From contig NZ_CP079095.1 of assembly GCF_019285515.1 (NCBI RefSeq), positions 2,202,501-2,266,500 of the forward strand: a stretch of DNA of 64,000 bases, written 5' to 3'. Positions 45,291 to 53,693 of this stretch are shown in pieces. The number at the start of each line of letters is the position of its first letter. Position 1 is the stretch's first letter. The stretch is from Methylococcus sp. Mc7. Its GTDB lineage: Bacteria > Pseudomonadota > Gammaproteobacteria > Methylococcales > Methylococcaceae. A program made the position numbers and the translations under genes. A model generated the notes under the pieces. The model searched no databases. It was given only the letters and a program-made list of their open reading frames with translations, and was not told the origin of the DNA.

Positions 45291-45850
45291 GGGGGGAATG
45301 GCGCGTCCGGATCGCGGCCGGGCTGGCCCTGATGCTGGCCTTGTCGGCGCTGCTGGGGGTCAGGCAATGGCGGAAGGCCGTGGCGGCCAATGCCGACATC
45401 GCGGCGCTGCTGGCCGGACACGACATCGTCCCGGAACGGCTGGCGGTGGCATCTCCCCCGGTCCAGTTGGCGCGCGCCGTGTATTTCGTCCGCCACGAGC
45501 GCTACGACGATGCGCTGGAACTGCTGGACCTGCTGGAGACCCGGGGCGATGCGGCCTTCCGCGCCGACGTGTATTACAACCAGGGCAACCTGCAGCTCAT
45601 CCAGGCGTTGGACCGCGTCGAAAAATCGGAGATCGACCAGGCCCGGGTCTTCGCCGAACTGGCCAAGGAAGCCTACCGGCGCGCCCTGCTGCTGGCGCCC
45701 GGCCACTGGGATGCCAAATACAACCTGGAAGTGGCCATGCGCCTCATGCCCGAGATGGACCGGGTCAGCCATGCCGATGACGAGCCGCCCAGGGCCGAAT
45801 CCAAGCGGCTGTGGACCGGCCTGCCCGGATTCCCGCGAGGCTTGCCTTGA
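45287..45850 (+). CDS. mxaK: MxaK, maturation protein
   Basis: A 187-aa protein starting from GTG, overlapping the mxaC stop as GTGA. One N-terminal membrane helix (IAAGLALMLALSALLGV) then a helical periplasmic domain with tetratricopeptide-like pattern (YFVRHERYDDALELLDLLETRG, YYNQGNLQLIQALDR, AKEAYRRALLLAPGHWDAKYNLEVAMRL). It serves in methanol dehydrogenase maturation; the mechanism is not known. Confidence 0.88.
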   Translation: MRGEWRVRIAAGLALMLALSALLGVRQWRKAVAANADIAALLAGHDIVPERLAVASPPVQLARAVYFVRHERYDDALELLDLLETRGDAAFRADVYYNQGNLQLIQALDRVEKSEIDQARVFAELAKEAYRRALLLAPGHWDAKYNLEVAMRLMPEMDRVSHADDEPPRAESKRLWTGLPGFPRGLP

Positions 45851-46818
45851 GCATCTGGCGGCAGCGCCTCGCCGATCCGGTTTTCGCGGGTCTGATCGCG
45901 GCCCTCGTCCTGGCCGTGGCCGCCTGCTTTCCGCTCCGGCTGGCGCTGGAACAGCCGGTGTTCAGCCACATCGTCGTCGTCGACATCACCCGCAGCATGA
46001 ACGTCGAGGACTACCGGCAGGGAGGGCGCGCCGTGTCGCGGCTGGAATTCGTCCGCCAAAGCCTGATCCGCGCCGCGGCGGACCTGCCCTGCGGGTCCAC
46101 CCTGGGGCTGGGCGTCTTCACCGAACGCGAGCCGGCGCTGCTGTTCGAGCCGATCGAAACCTGCGCCGGCTTTTCCGCCGTCAGCGCCACCATCGAACAG
46201 CTCGACTGGCGCATGGCCTGGGCCGCCGACAGCCTGATCGCGGCGGGTCTGCGCAACACCCTGGATTTGCTGGGGCGTGGCGATGCGGACGTGATCTTCG
46301 TCACCGACGGCCACGAGGCGCCGCCGCTCAATCCGCGCTACCGCCCGGACTTTGCCGACCTGAGCGGCAAGGTCCGAGGGCTGATCGTCGGGGTCGGGGA
46401 CTTGGGACTCTCGCCCATCCCCAAGTACGACGAGTCGGGCAGGCGCTTAGGTTTTTACGCCGAGGACGAAGTCCCCCAGCGCTCGAGCTTCGGCCTGTCG
46501 GAACTGCCGCCCGAGCAGATCGAGGGCTACCACGCCCGCAACGCGCCCTTCGGCAGCGAAAGAGCCGGGGGCACGGAACACCTGTCCCAGCTCAAGGAGG
46601 CATACCTGCGCCAGCTCGCCGAAGCCGCCGGCCTGGGCTACCACCGCCTGGAATCGCCCGAAGGACTGGCCCGCGCCCTCACCGCACCGGCATTGGCGCG
46701 GCGGCAGCGGGTCGCCGCCGACGTCCGCTGGATTCCCGCCGCCCTGGCGCTGGCCGTGCTGGCGGCGGTGTATCTGCGGGCGCTGCTCCCGCGTCTTGGA
46801 TTTTCAACCGCAAACTGA
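45847..46818 (+). CDS. mxaL: MxaL, von Willebrand factor A-type membrane protein
   Basis: About 323 aa from a TTG that overlaps the mxaK stop as TTGA. Membrane helix at about residues 13-33 (IAALVLAVAACFPLRLAL), VWA domain with MIDAS motif VVVDITRSMNVEDY near residue 43 and VTDGHEAPPLNP, and a C-terminal membrane helix (IPAALALAVLAAVYL). Like MxaC it is thought to act with the MxaR ATPase. An upstream in-frame ATG inside mxaK is less likely. Confidence 0.9.
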   Translation: MSIWRQRLADPVFAGLIAALVLAVAACFPLRLALEQPVFSHIVVVDITRSMNVEDYRQGGRAVSRLEFVRQSLIRAAADLPCGSTLGLGVFTEREPALLFEPIETCAGFSAVSATIEQLDWRMAWAADSLIAAGLRNTLDLLGRGDADVIFVTDGHEAPPLNPRYRPDFADLSGKVRGLIVGVGDLGLSPIPKYDESGRRLGFYAEDEVPQRSSFGLSELPPEQIEGYHARNAPFGSERAGGTEHLSQLKEAYLRQLAEAAGLGYHRLESPEGLARALTAPALARRQRVAADVRWIPAALALAVLAAVYLRALLPRLGFSTAN

Positions 46819-46836
46819 AGAACAAGGAGAAACCTC

Positions 46837-47361
46837 ATGAAACCGATACTGGCCCTGGCCACGCTGCTGTTCGCCTCCGCATCGATGGCGCATGGCCCCA
46901 CTCCGCAGAAGGTCGTCGAGACCGTGGAAATCGCGGCTCCCATCGACCAGGTCTGGAACGCCGTGAAGGACTTCGGTGCGATCGCCAAGTGGAATCCAGC
47001 CCTGGCCAAGAGCGAAAGCACCGGCGGCAACGTCACCGGCGAAAAGCGCACCCTCCATTTCCCCACCGGCGAGCAGCTCACCGAGGAACTCGACGCCTAC
47101 GAGCCGGCGGCCCATGAATACACCTACCGGTTGGGCAAGGAAAACCTCAAGGCGCTGCCGGCCAGCTCCTATTCCGCCGTGCTCAAGGTCATGGCCACCG
47201 AGAAGGGCAGCCAGGTCGAGTGGAAGAGCCGGCTCTACCGCGGCGACACCGGCAACTTCCCGCCGGACGAGCTCAACGACGAAGCCGCCGTGGCGGCGAT
47301 GCAGAAGTTTTTCCGCGCAGGGTTGGACAACCTGAAGAAGACCCTGGAAGCCGCGAATTGA
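46837..47361 (+). CDS. mxaD: MxaD, periplasmic SRPBCC protein
   Basis: A 174-aa protein with signal peptide (MKPILALATLLFASASMA) followed by a START/SRPBCC ligand-binding fold (VETVEIAAPIDQVWNAVKDFGAIAKWNP). In Methylobacterium the 17-kDa MxaD stimulates electron transfer from methanol dehydrogenase to cytochrome cL. Last gene of this operon; mxaE, mxaH and mxaB, present downstream in some alphaproteobacteria, are not here. Confidence 0.93.
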   Translation: MKPILALATLLFASASMAHGPTPQKVVETVEIAAPIDQVWNAVKDFGAIAKWNPALAKSESTGGNVTGEKRTLHFPTGEQLTEELDAYEPAAHEYTYRLGKENLKALPASSYSAVLKVMATEKGSQVEWKSRLYRGDTGNFPPDELNDEAAVAAMQKFFRAGLDNLKKTLEAAN

Positions 47362-47456
47362 TGAGAGGGAATTGTTCCGCCATTGGCGTTGGATGACCAG
47401 GCGGGAGGCCATCAGGTCGGCTTCCCCCAAGGATTCGGCCTCATCGTGGCGGCGTT

Positions 47457-47475
47457 CGGGAAACAGCGTTTCCCG
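47457..47475. terminator. candidate hairpin after the mxa operon
   Basis: CGGGAAAC and GTTTCCCG, 8-bp perfect arms with a 3-base loop, in the 220-base gap between the convergent mxaD and FUSC genes. No T run; weak evidence as a terminator. Confidence 0.35.
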
Positions 47476-47581
47476 GGATGCGCCGTTGGACGATTCGCTT
47501 CTGCTGGTCGCCCTTTTTGCGTTCGTGACTCCACATATCAAGGCCAGTACTTCCAGCGGCCGTATCGTCCGGAGAATTTTC

Positions 47582-49804
47582 TCATGCCGTGGATTCCGAC
47601 AGATGCCCGACCCGGTGCATGATGCGTTCGACCATCGCCACGATCTGGCGGTCGAGCGTGCGGCGCAGCGCCCAGGCCCGTGCCGGCTCCTCGGGAAGGC
47701 GGTCCACGGCGTGGTGTTCGGCCGATATGCGCTCCAGCCGAGCCTGAGACTCTCCGATCGCCTCGTTTGTCTCGATTCGGGATTCGCGCTGAAGTGCCTC
47801 GGCGGCGTTTTTCAGTGCGGCGGAGAGGGCGGCATCGAAAGCCGTGATGTGTCGCCGGACCGGCTCGGGATAGGTGCCGAATGGGATGCCGCCCAGGGTC
47901 CGGTAGCGCCGGCGGATCAGGAGCAGGTCCGACAGCTCGCCCGCATCCCGGACAAGGGCGCCGAGCTCGGCCCGGCGCTGGCTCTGGGCCTGTGTCCGCG
48001 CATCGGGCTCCAGGACCGCGTGGCCGATGAGGGTCTGGGCCGCCTCCAGGTGCTTGTCGGCGGACAGCCGGAGCGCCAGCATCGTTTCCCGCAGAGGGTA
48101 TTCATCGGCCGGCCGGGCGGTGAATTCGGCCAGGCTTCTCAGAGCCGCGGCAACCCGGTTGCGGGCCAGGCCGATCGAGCGCCGAGGCCACAGGGCATAG
48201 TCCAGTACGCCCATTACGGTGATGCCGAGCAGGATGCCGAGCACGCGGTCGCGCAGGAGGTAGAGATCGGTGACGGGTCCCAGGTCGTGCAGCACGAAGA
48301 TCGCGAAGGAATAGCCGATCTGCTTGCCCATGTAGGCAATCCGCGGGCTGCCGGCGGCAACCCAGGCGGCGATGGCGAACACCGGGGAGGTAGCGAAGGC
48401 GAAGCCGACGATGGTGTCGATCGCCGGCTGCGCCAGGATCGCATAGGCGTAGGCGCAGAGGCCCCCGAGCAGGGCGCCGGAGAAGCGCAGCAGCGACCGG
48501 CGGTAGTCGGCTCCGAGGCTGGTTTGGGCGACGACCAGACAGGTGAGGATTGCCGTGTCGATGCCGGGCCAAGCCAGCGCCTGCACAGCCAAGGCGCAGA
48601 GGATGGCGCCCAGGGAAAACTTGATGGCGTACTGTACCGTGTCGATGTTGGCGGCCCAGAAGTCGTAGCCCAGCCAGACCGGGAGGGCGGGCCGGTCGGC
48701 GGCGGTGTCGGCTTCGATCAGGGGCTGTTCGGCGGCATGGCCGTGGACGGCCGCCAGGGCGCGGGCGATGCGACGGAGCGAGGCCGCCATGGCCATGGGC
48801 AGCGAGGGAATCCGTTGGTCGGGGCCGGATTCCTCCGGGGCCAGGATGTTCAACACCGGTCCGGAGACATCACGGGACGCAGCGATGCCCGCTCTCAGCA
48901 TCTCGCACGCCGTATGCAGCCGCCGGTAGGACGCGAGCTTTCGCGGACTCATCGGTCGGGCGCGGTGCGCCTCGCTCAGTGTCTGATCAAGCCATGCCGC
49001 GATGCGCCGCAGCCCGTCGATTTCCACCAGCAGCCGGACAGAGGCATCGCGCTGGGCCCGCAGCGCGGGGTGGACGAGCAGGGTGTGCCTGAGCAACTCG
49101 AAGCTTCGGGCGAAGGCCCCCGGTCCGGCGGCGGGTGACGACACCGGCTGTCTGCGCCGCCTCGGCGGGGCCTCCTGATCGGCCAGGCGTTCGGCCAGGA
49201 CGTGTTCCACCTTGGCCAGATGTTCGACCACCTCGGCGACCAGTATGCGGCCGGGATCCTGGGGTTTCACCGTCCATTGCACCAGCGTCCAGATGCCCGA
49301 GCCCATTCCGCCCATGATAGGAATGACCCACAGCGCGGTATAGATGTTGTCTGACGGCGTGGCGGCGCTGTAGAGCACGACCAAAGAATACCAAGTGGCG
49401 ATGGTGGTCGGCTGGCCGGTGTAGCGTGAATGGAACAGCGCCAGCGTCATGACGGCGAAGGACCACGGGAGCAGCAGCCAGGGATCGTTGCCAGCCAGCG
49501 CCAGCGACACGACGCTCAGCGCCGCCATGACCGCCAGATAGCCGAACATCCTCGCCCCCATCTCCAGCGACTGGCCGGTGTTGGCCCGCGGATTGAGCCC
49601 CAGGCCGATGGTGACGGCGACCGCGGCGACATGGGGCGGCTTCAGCAGGGTCTGGCTGAGGATGGCGATCGCCAGCGCACCGATGAACAGCCGCAGCGCG
49701 GCCAGCCTGCGGCCGGGGCTGTCTTCGAGTTCTTCCCGCAAAAATCGCCACAGGGTGGTACCGAACCAGCGCCGGCTTGCCCCGCCTAAGCCCGTGTGAT
49801 TCAA
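47582..49804 (-). CDS. FUSC-family inner-membrane exporter component
   Basis: A 740-aa protein with two sets of membrane helices (about 38-175 and 400-540) separated by cytoplasmic helical domains, the layout of FUSC proteins such as AaeB, MdtO and YccS. These pump aromatic acids or drugs with an HlyD partner. Its start appears to be TTG, overlapping the HlyD stop as TTGA. Third gene of the operon ytcA-like, hlyD-like, fusc; this order matches E. coli mdtNOP with its preceding ytcA. Confidence 0.87.
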   Translation of the reverse strand: MNHTGLGGASRRWFGTTLWRFLREELEDSPGRRLAALRLFIGALAIAILSQTLLKPPHVAAVAVTIGLGLNPRANTGQSLEMGARMFGYLAVMAALSVVSLALAGNDPWLLLPWSFAVMTLALFHSRYTGQPTTIATWYSLVVLYSAATPSDNIYTALWVIPIMGGMGSGIWTLVQWTVKPQDPGRILVAEVVEHLAKVEHVLAERLADQEAPPRRRRQPVSSPAAGPGAFARSFELLRHTLLVHPALRAQRDASVRLLVEIDGLRRIAAWLDQTLSEAHRARPMSPRKLASYRRLHTACEMLRAGIAASRDVSGPVLNILAPEESGPDQRIPSLPMAMAASLRRIARALAAVHGHAAEQPLIEADTAADRPALPVWLGYDFWAANIDTVQYAIKFSLGAILCALAVQALAWPGIDTAILTCLVVAQTSLGADYRRSLLRFSGALLGGLCAYAYAILAQPAIDTIVGFAFATSPVFAIAAWVAAGSPRIAYMGKQIGYSFAIFVLHDLGPVTDLYLLRDRVLGILLGITVMGVLDYALWPRRSIGLARNRVAAALRSLAEFTARPADEYPLRETMLALRLSADKHLEAAQTLIGHAVLEPDARTQAQSQRRAELGALVRDAGELSDLLLIRRRYRTLGGIPFGTYPEPVRRHITAFDAALSAALKNAAEALQRESRIETNEAIGESQARLERISAEHHAVDRLPEEPARAWALRRTLDRQIVAMVERIMHRVGHLSESTA

Positions 49805-50928
49805 GGGCGGGCGTCGGCCGGCCGGTCCCGCACGGTGACGAATGCCGTCATGCCCATGCGGAGGGGAAAGGCGGGGTCGCGGTCGAGGATTTCGACGCGC
49901 ACCGGAAATCGGGAGGCGAGGATGACCCAGTTCAGGGTGCGCTGCACTTCCGGCAGCACGCCCTGCTGTTTGGTGTTGTCAGGATAATTGGCCCAGCCGA
50001 TGCCGGTTACCACGCCGCGGAAACGCTTGCCCGGGTAGCCGACCAGGAACACCTCGGTTTCCTGGCCGGGACGGATGGAACGCAGATAGGTTTCCTTGAA
50101 GTTGGCGATGGCGTACCAGTGGCGGTCGTCGACCAGGGCGAAGATTTCCGAGCCGGTCTTGGCGAACTCGCCTTCGCGGGTGTTCAGATTGGTGACATAG
50201 GCGTCGAAAGGCGCTTTCACGTAGCAGTATTCGACGTCGAGTTCCGCAGCCGTCACCGCCGCCCGGGCCGCTTCAACGCGGGCGTTGACGCCGTCGAACT
50301 GGGCGACCAGCGATTCGGCGCGGGCATGGTCCCGGCCGGCCTCGGTCAACGCTTTCCGGGAGGCCTGTTCTTTGGCGCGCGCCTGGGTCACGGCCGCCAG
50401 AGCGGCGTCGCGGCGGGAGCGGGCTTCCTTGACCCGGTCGGCCGTGACGTAGTTCTTGGCCAGCAGCGGTTCGATCCGCCGCAGGTATTGGCGCTGGTAG
50501 TCGTATTCCGCTTGCAGACGGACGATTTCCGCAGCGGCGGAATCGCGTTCGTGGCCCAGCTGGCCGATGCGCGCTTCGGCCGAGGCAGTGGCCGCTTGCA
50601 GGGCTTCCACTTCCTTTTCGGTCTTGAGCAGATCGGCCCTGGCCTGCGCCAGCCTGGCCCGATAGGGGCGGGGATCGATCACGAACAGCAGTTCGCCCTG
50701 TTTGACTTTCTGGTTGTCTTCCACCCGCAGTTCGACGATGCGTCCGCTGACTTCGGGGGCGATGCCGACGATGTTGGCCCGCACCATCGCGTCGTTGGTG
50801 CGCGGCCGGACGAAGTTGAGATGCCAAGTCCAGGCGCCGGTCGCCATCGCTCCGAGTACGATGGCCGCGCCGAGGCAGCGGCCGATCAGCGCGCGCCGGT
50901 GGCTGAGTTCTGTCGAGTCTTCCGCCAT
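49801..50928 (-). CDS. HlyD-family membrane fusion protein (MdtN/AaeA-like)
   Basis: A 375-aa periplasmic adaptor: N-terminal membrane helix (IGRCLGAAIVLGAMATGAWTW), lipoyl-like halves (NIVGIAPEVSGRIVELRVEDNQKVKQGELLFVIDPRPY and YVKAPFDAYVTNLNTREGEFAKTG), a long coiled coil between them (about residues 95-200) and a beta-barrel domain. The ATG at 50928 is chosen; a TTG six codons earlier almost touches the ytcA-like stop. Links the FUSC pump to an outer-membrane channel. Confidence 0.9.
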   Translation of the reverse strand: MAEDSTELSHRRALIGRCLGAAIVLGAMATGAWTWHLNFVRPRTNDAMVRANIVGIAPEVSGRIVELRVEDNQKVKQGELLFVIDPRPYRARLAQARADLLKTEKEVEALQAATASAEARIGQLGHERDSAAAEIVRLQAEYDYQRQYLRRIEPLLAKNYVTADRVKEARSRRDAALAAVTQARAKEQASRKALTEAGRDHARAESLVAQFDGVNARVEAARAAVTAAELDVEYCYVKAPFDAYVTNLNTREGEFAKTGSEIFALVDDRHWYAIANFKETYLRSIRPGQETEVFLVGYPGKRFRGVVTGIGWANYPDNTKQQGVLPEVQRTLNWVILASRFPVRVEILDRDPAFPLRMGMTAFVTVRDRPADARP

Positions 50929-50947
50929 GATCGGGCGCGCCGTCAAG

Positions 50948-51235
50948 TCAAGTCGAGTAGAATACCAGCCAGATCGAGAAGGTGTTCAGCGCCCACAGGC
51001 TCGGATAGATCAGTAGCGGGGGGCCCAGGTGGGGTGCGAGTTGGAGCAGCGCCAGCAGCCAACTCTCCGCCATGCTCAGCGCCAGCCCCGCCAGCAGGCA
51101 GATGATCCATGCGGGCCAGAATGAGCCTTCGATGCTGAGCATGGGATCGCAGGCCGTGAGCCCCGCGGCCAGCCCCGCCCAGGCCGCGCGCCGCAGGAAG
51201 ATAGCCGTCGTTTCCGACGCCGTACCCGTCAACAT
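50948..51235 (-). CDS. YtcA-like small lipoprotein/membrane protein
   Basis: A 95-aa protein: AAWAGLAAGLTACDP gives a lipobox-like LTAC, then LSIEGSFWPAWIICLLAGLALSM and a second hydrophobic stretch at the C terminus. The GSFWPAWIIC segment matches the YtcA family, which precedes mdtNOP in E. coli. Role unknown; first gene of the exporter operon and divergent from the split outer-membrane gene. Confidence 0.72.
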   Translation of the reverse strand: MLTGTASETTAIFLRRAAWAGLAAGLTACDPMLSIEGSFWPAWIICLLAGLALSMAESWLLALLQLAPHLGPPLLIYPSLWALNTFSIWLVFYST

Positions 51236-51254
51236 TGAAGTTCCGACTTACGTT

Positions 51255-51341
51255 GTGAGCCTTGGGATCGAAAGGGCGTTTTTCCGCCCATTGCTATGGC
51301 GCTTATTGCGTTGCCTGCCGGCCGTCGTCGCCTTGCCCGCC
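51255..51341 (+). pseudogene. 5' fragment of an outer-membrane efflux lipoprotein gene
   Basis: Codes for the leader only: LLWRLLRCLPAVVALPA, cut by the IS66 element just before the lipobox cysteine. Rejoining across one copy of the 8-bp duplication restores the lipobox LPAC followed by LPPNIPQFDDRYAG. The start is uncertain: GTG at 51255 or TTG at 51291. The rest of the gene is at 53694-55165. Confidence 0.7.
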
Positions 51342-51426
51342 GTAAGCGTCCGGCCGAGCGCATTCTTTCGCGGCCTTAGCGCGCGAGGCACAGTATCGCC
51401 GGATTCCTACAGAGGAGGATATGGCG

Positions 51427-51723
51427 ATGACGAGGCAAGAGCGTGAAGTTTTTTGGCTGGGGCTGTTGGAACAGCAGGCGGCGAGCGGATTGTCGGCGCG
51501 GGCTTGGTGCGTTCAAAAGGCGATTGGCTATGCGACGTTCATGTACTGGCGCCGGCGCTTGGTGCAGCGGACTAAGGCGGCGCCGCTGACACTGATCCGC
51601 GTGATCGAGGAGGACGCGGTCAGTGACGGTTTGTGGCTGTTGGTGGGCGGTGCACGCATCGAGGTGAAGGGCGGGTTCGATGCCGCCTTGCTGAAGCAGG
51701 TCGTGGCGGCATTGGTGTCGTGA
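51427..51723 (+). CDS. tnpA: IS66 accessory protein TnpA
   Basis: A 98-aa protein (100 from the ATG two codons earlier), TRQEREVFWLGLLEQQAASGLSARAWCVQKAIGYATFMYWRRRL, a small helix-turn-helix protein conserved in IS66 elements and needed for transposition. AGGAGG lies eight bases before 51427, which favours that start. Its stop overlaps tnpB as TGATG. Confidence 0.88.
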   Translation: MTRQEREVFWLGLLEQQAASGLSARAWCVQKAIGYATFMYWRRRLVQRTKAAPLTLIRVIEEDAVSDGLWLLVGGARIEVKGGFDAALLKQVVAALVS

Positions 51724-52064
51724 TGCTGGCGACGCTGCTGAGTGCGACGACGGTGTATGTGGTTGCCGAACCCTGCGATCTGCGCAAGTCCATCGATGGT
51801 TTGGCGCTGGCGGTGGAGAGCAGCCTGGGGCATTCGCCGTTGTCGGGTTCGGTGTTCGTGTTCTTCAACCGGGGCCGGGACAAGGTGAAGCTGTTGTGGT
51901 GGGATCGTCATGGTTTCTGGCTGGCCTACAAGCGGCTGGAGAAAGGCCGCTTCCGCAATCCGGTTCAGGGGACGATTTCGCGCTCGGACCTGCTGCTGTT
52001 GCTGGAAGGCGTGGACTTGTCGGTGGTGCGTTTGCGGGAGGTTCGGGCCGGCCGGGTCGGGTGA
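51723..52064 (+). CDS. tnpB: IS66 accessory protein TnpB
   Basis: A 113-aa protein of the IS66 Orf2 family: VYVVAEPCDLRKSIDGLALAVE and GSVFVFFNRGRDKVKLLWWDRHGFWLAYKRLEKGRF are the family signature. Required with TnpA and TnpC for transposition; its activity is unknown. Not the RNA-guided TnpB of IS200/IS605. Confidence 0.93.
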   Translation: MLATLLSATTVYVVAEPCDLRKSIDGLALAVESSLGHSPLSGSVFVFFNRGRDKVKLLWWDRHGFWLAYKRLEKGRFRNPVQGTISRSDLLLLLEGVDLSVVRLREVRAGRVG

Positions 52065-52123
52065 TCGAAAAAGTGGCTGAAACCCGCATCAGAGCTGGGC
52101 TTTCGGGTGGTCTACCGGGTATC

Positions 52124-53632
52124 ATGGCAGCCATGAATGCCGCCGCTCTCGCCGAAGAAAATCGTACGCTGAAGGCCACCCTGGCCCAGCGCGAGGCGCG
52201 CATCGAACGGCTGGAATTCGACCTGGCACAGCTGAAGAAGCTGCTGTTCGGCGCTCGCTCCGAGAAGCTCAAAACGCTCCCCGACAGTGAACAACTGCCG
52301 CTGTCGGCGGAAGTGCCCGAGGACGCCCCCGTCGCCAGTCCGGTGGAGTTCAAGACGGTGGTGCAATCGCCGGTCAAGAATCCGCCCAAACGCACCGCGC
52401 TGCCGGAGCATCTGCCGCGCGAGATCGTGGTGTTGCCGCTGTCGGCGGAAGATCGCCGGTGTCCTGAATGCGGCGAAGAGCGGCCGGTGATCGGCTACGA
52501 AAGTTCCGAGCGGCTGGACTACCTACCGGCCACCCTCAAGGTGGTCGAGACCCGCCGGGAAAAATGCGCCTGTTCCAAGTGCCAGGGGCAGCTGACCACG
52601 GTGCCGGCGAAGCCTGAGATTATCGAAGGGGGCATCCCGCTGCCGGGTCTTCTGGCGCATCTGCTGATGGCCAAATACGGCTATCACCTGCCCCTCTACC
52701 GCATCGAGCAAATTTTTGCCCACCAGGGTGTGCCCATTGCCCGCACCACGTTGTGCGACTGGGTCATCCAGAGCGGCTGGCAACTGAAACCCTTGGCTGA
52801 GCGGATGCTGGCGTTGCTCAAGCAGCAGCCGGTGATCTTCTCGGACGACACCACTGTGGCCGTGCAGGACCGCGGCAAGACGCGGGAGACGCGGTTTTGG
52901 GTCTACGCCGGCCACTCCCCGCCGATCGTCGTCTACGATCACACCGAAACCCGGGCGGGCAAACATCCCAAGGCCAAACTGGAAGGCTACCGCGGCTACC
53001 TGCAGGCGGACGCCTATGCCGGTTACGACCAGATCTTCGCCGCAGGCAAGGTCCTGGAAGTGGCCTGCTGGGCGCATGCGCGCCGCAAGTTCTTCGACAT
53101 CGCCCGCCAAGCGGAGGCTGGCAAGCGCATCAGCGCCCACGAGGCCTTGGAATTCATCGGCCGGCTCTATGCCATCGAACGGGAAGCCAAGGAACAGCAA
53201 CTCGACGCCGAAGGCATCCGCAAGCTGCGGCAGCAACAGGCGCGGCCGATCCTGGCCGAGTTCAAGGCCTGGCTCGAAGACCGGCTGCGCCAGTTAGCGC
53301 CCAAGACGCCCACGGCCCAAGCCATCGGCTATGCCCTCAAGAACTGGCCGGCGCTGGAGCGCTACACCGAAGACGGCCGCCTGGAAATCGACAACAACCG
53401 GAGCGAACGGGCCATCCGCCCCCTCACCATCGGCCGCAAGAATTGGCTGTTTCTCGGCTCGCCCAAGGGCGGCCAGGTCGCCGCCACGGTGTTCAGCCTG
53501 ATCCAGACCTGCAAGGAGCTGGGCATCAATCCGGAGGCCTATCTGAAGGATGTCCTCACCCGCCTGCCTTCCACCAAGCAGAAGGACATCGACAGCCTGC
53601 TACCTCACAATTGCAAGCTGCCCGGGGCGTAA
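52124..53632 (+). CDS. tnpC: IS66 transposase TnpC
   Basis: A 502-aa DDE transposase. N-terminal leucine-zipper-like coil (LAEENRTLKATLAQREARIERLEFDLAQLKKLLFG), zinc-finger CPECGEE..CACSKC, DDE core with SDDTTVAV, YAGYDQIFAAGKVLEVACWAHARRKFFDIA, and the C-terminal IDNNRSERAIRPLTIGRKNWLFLGSPKGG block. An ATG three codons later is an alternative start. Length is normal, with no frameshift. Confidence 0.93.
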   Translation: MAAMNAAALAEENRTLKATLAQREARIERLEFDLAQLKKLLFGARSEKLKTLPDSEQLPLSAEVPEDAPVASPVEFKTVVQSPVKNPPKRTALPEHLPREIVVLPLSAEDRRCPECGEERPVIGYESSERLDYLPATLKVVETRREKCACSKCQGQLTTVPAKPEIIEGGIPLPGLLAHLLMAKYGYHLPLYRIEQIFAHQGVPIARTTLCDWVIQSGWQLKPLAERMLALLKQQPVIFSDDTTVAVQDRGKTRETRFWVYAGHSPPIVVYDHTETRAGKHPKAKLEGYRGYLQADAYAGYDQIFAAGKVLEVACWAHARRKFFDIARQAEAGKRISAHEALEFIGRLYAIEREAKEQQLDAEGIRKLRQQQARPILAEFKAWLEDRLRQLAPKTPTAQAIGYALKNWPALERYTEDGRLEIDNNRSERAIRPLTIGRKNWLFLGSPKGGQVAATVFSLIQTCKELGINPEAYLKDVLTRLPSTKQKDIDSLLPHNCKLPGA

Positions 53633-53693
53633 CGAGCCGCCACCTAACCGTTCGCCACTGAGACCACAAGACCGGGCACCGCCGAACGCTTAC

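Larger units (their letters stand above)
51342..53693 (+). mobile_element. IS66-family insertion sequence
   Basis: A 2352-bp element with imperfect inverted ends starting GTAAGCGTCCGGCCGA on the left and GTAAGCGTTCGGCGGT (reverse strand) on the right. It is flanked by a perfect 8-bp direct repeat TGCCCGCC (51334-51341 and 53694-53701), the size typical of IS66. It has the three standard genes tnpA, tnpB and tnpC in order, all intact, so it could be active. The exact duplication and intact genes point to a recent insertion. Confidence 0.93.

Noticed and set aside
47383-47622. 79-codon frame after mxaD
   Set aside because: No ribosome site or family features; convergent gap between two operons.
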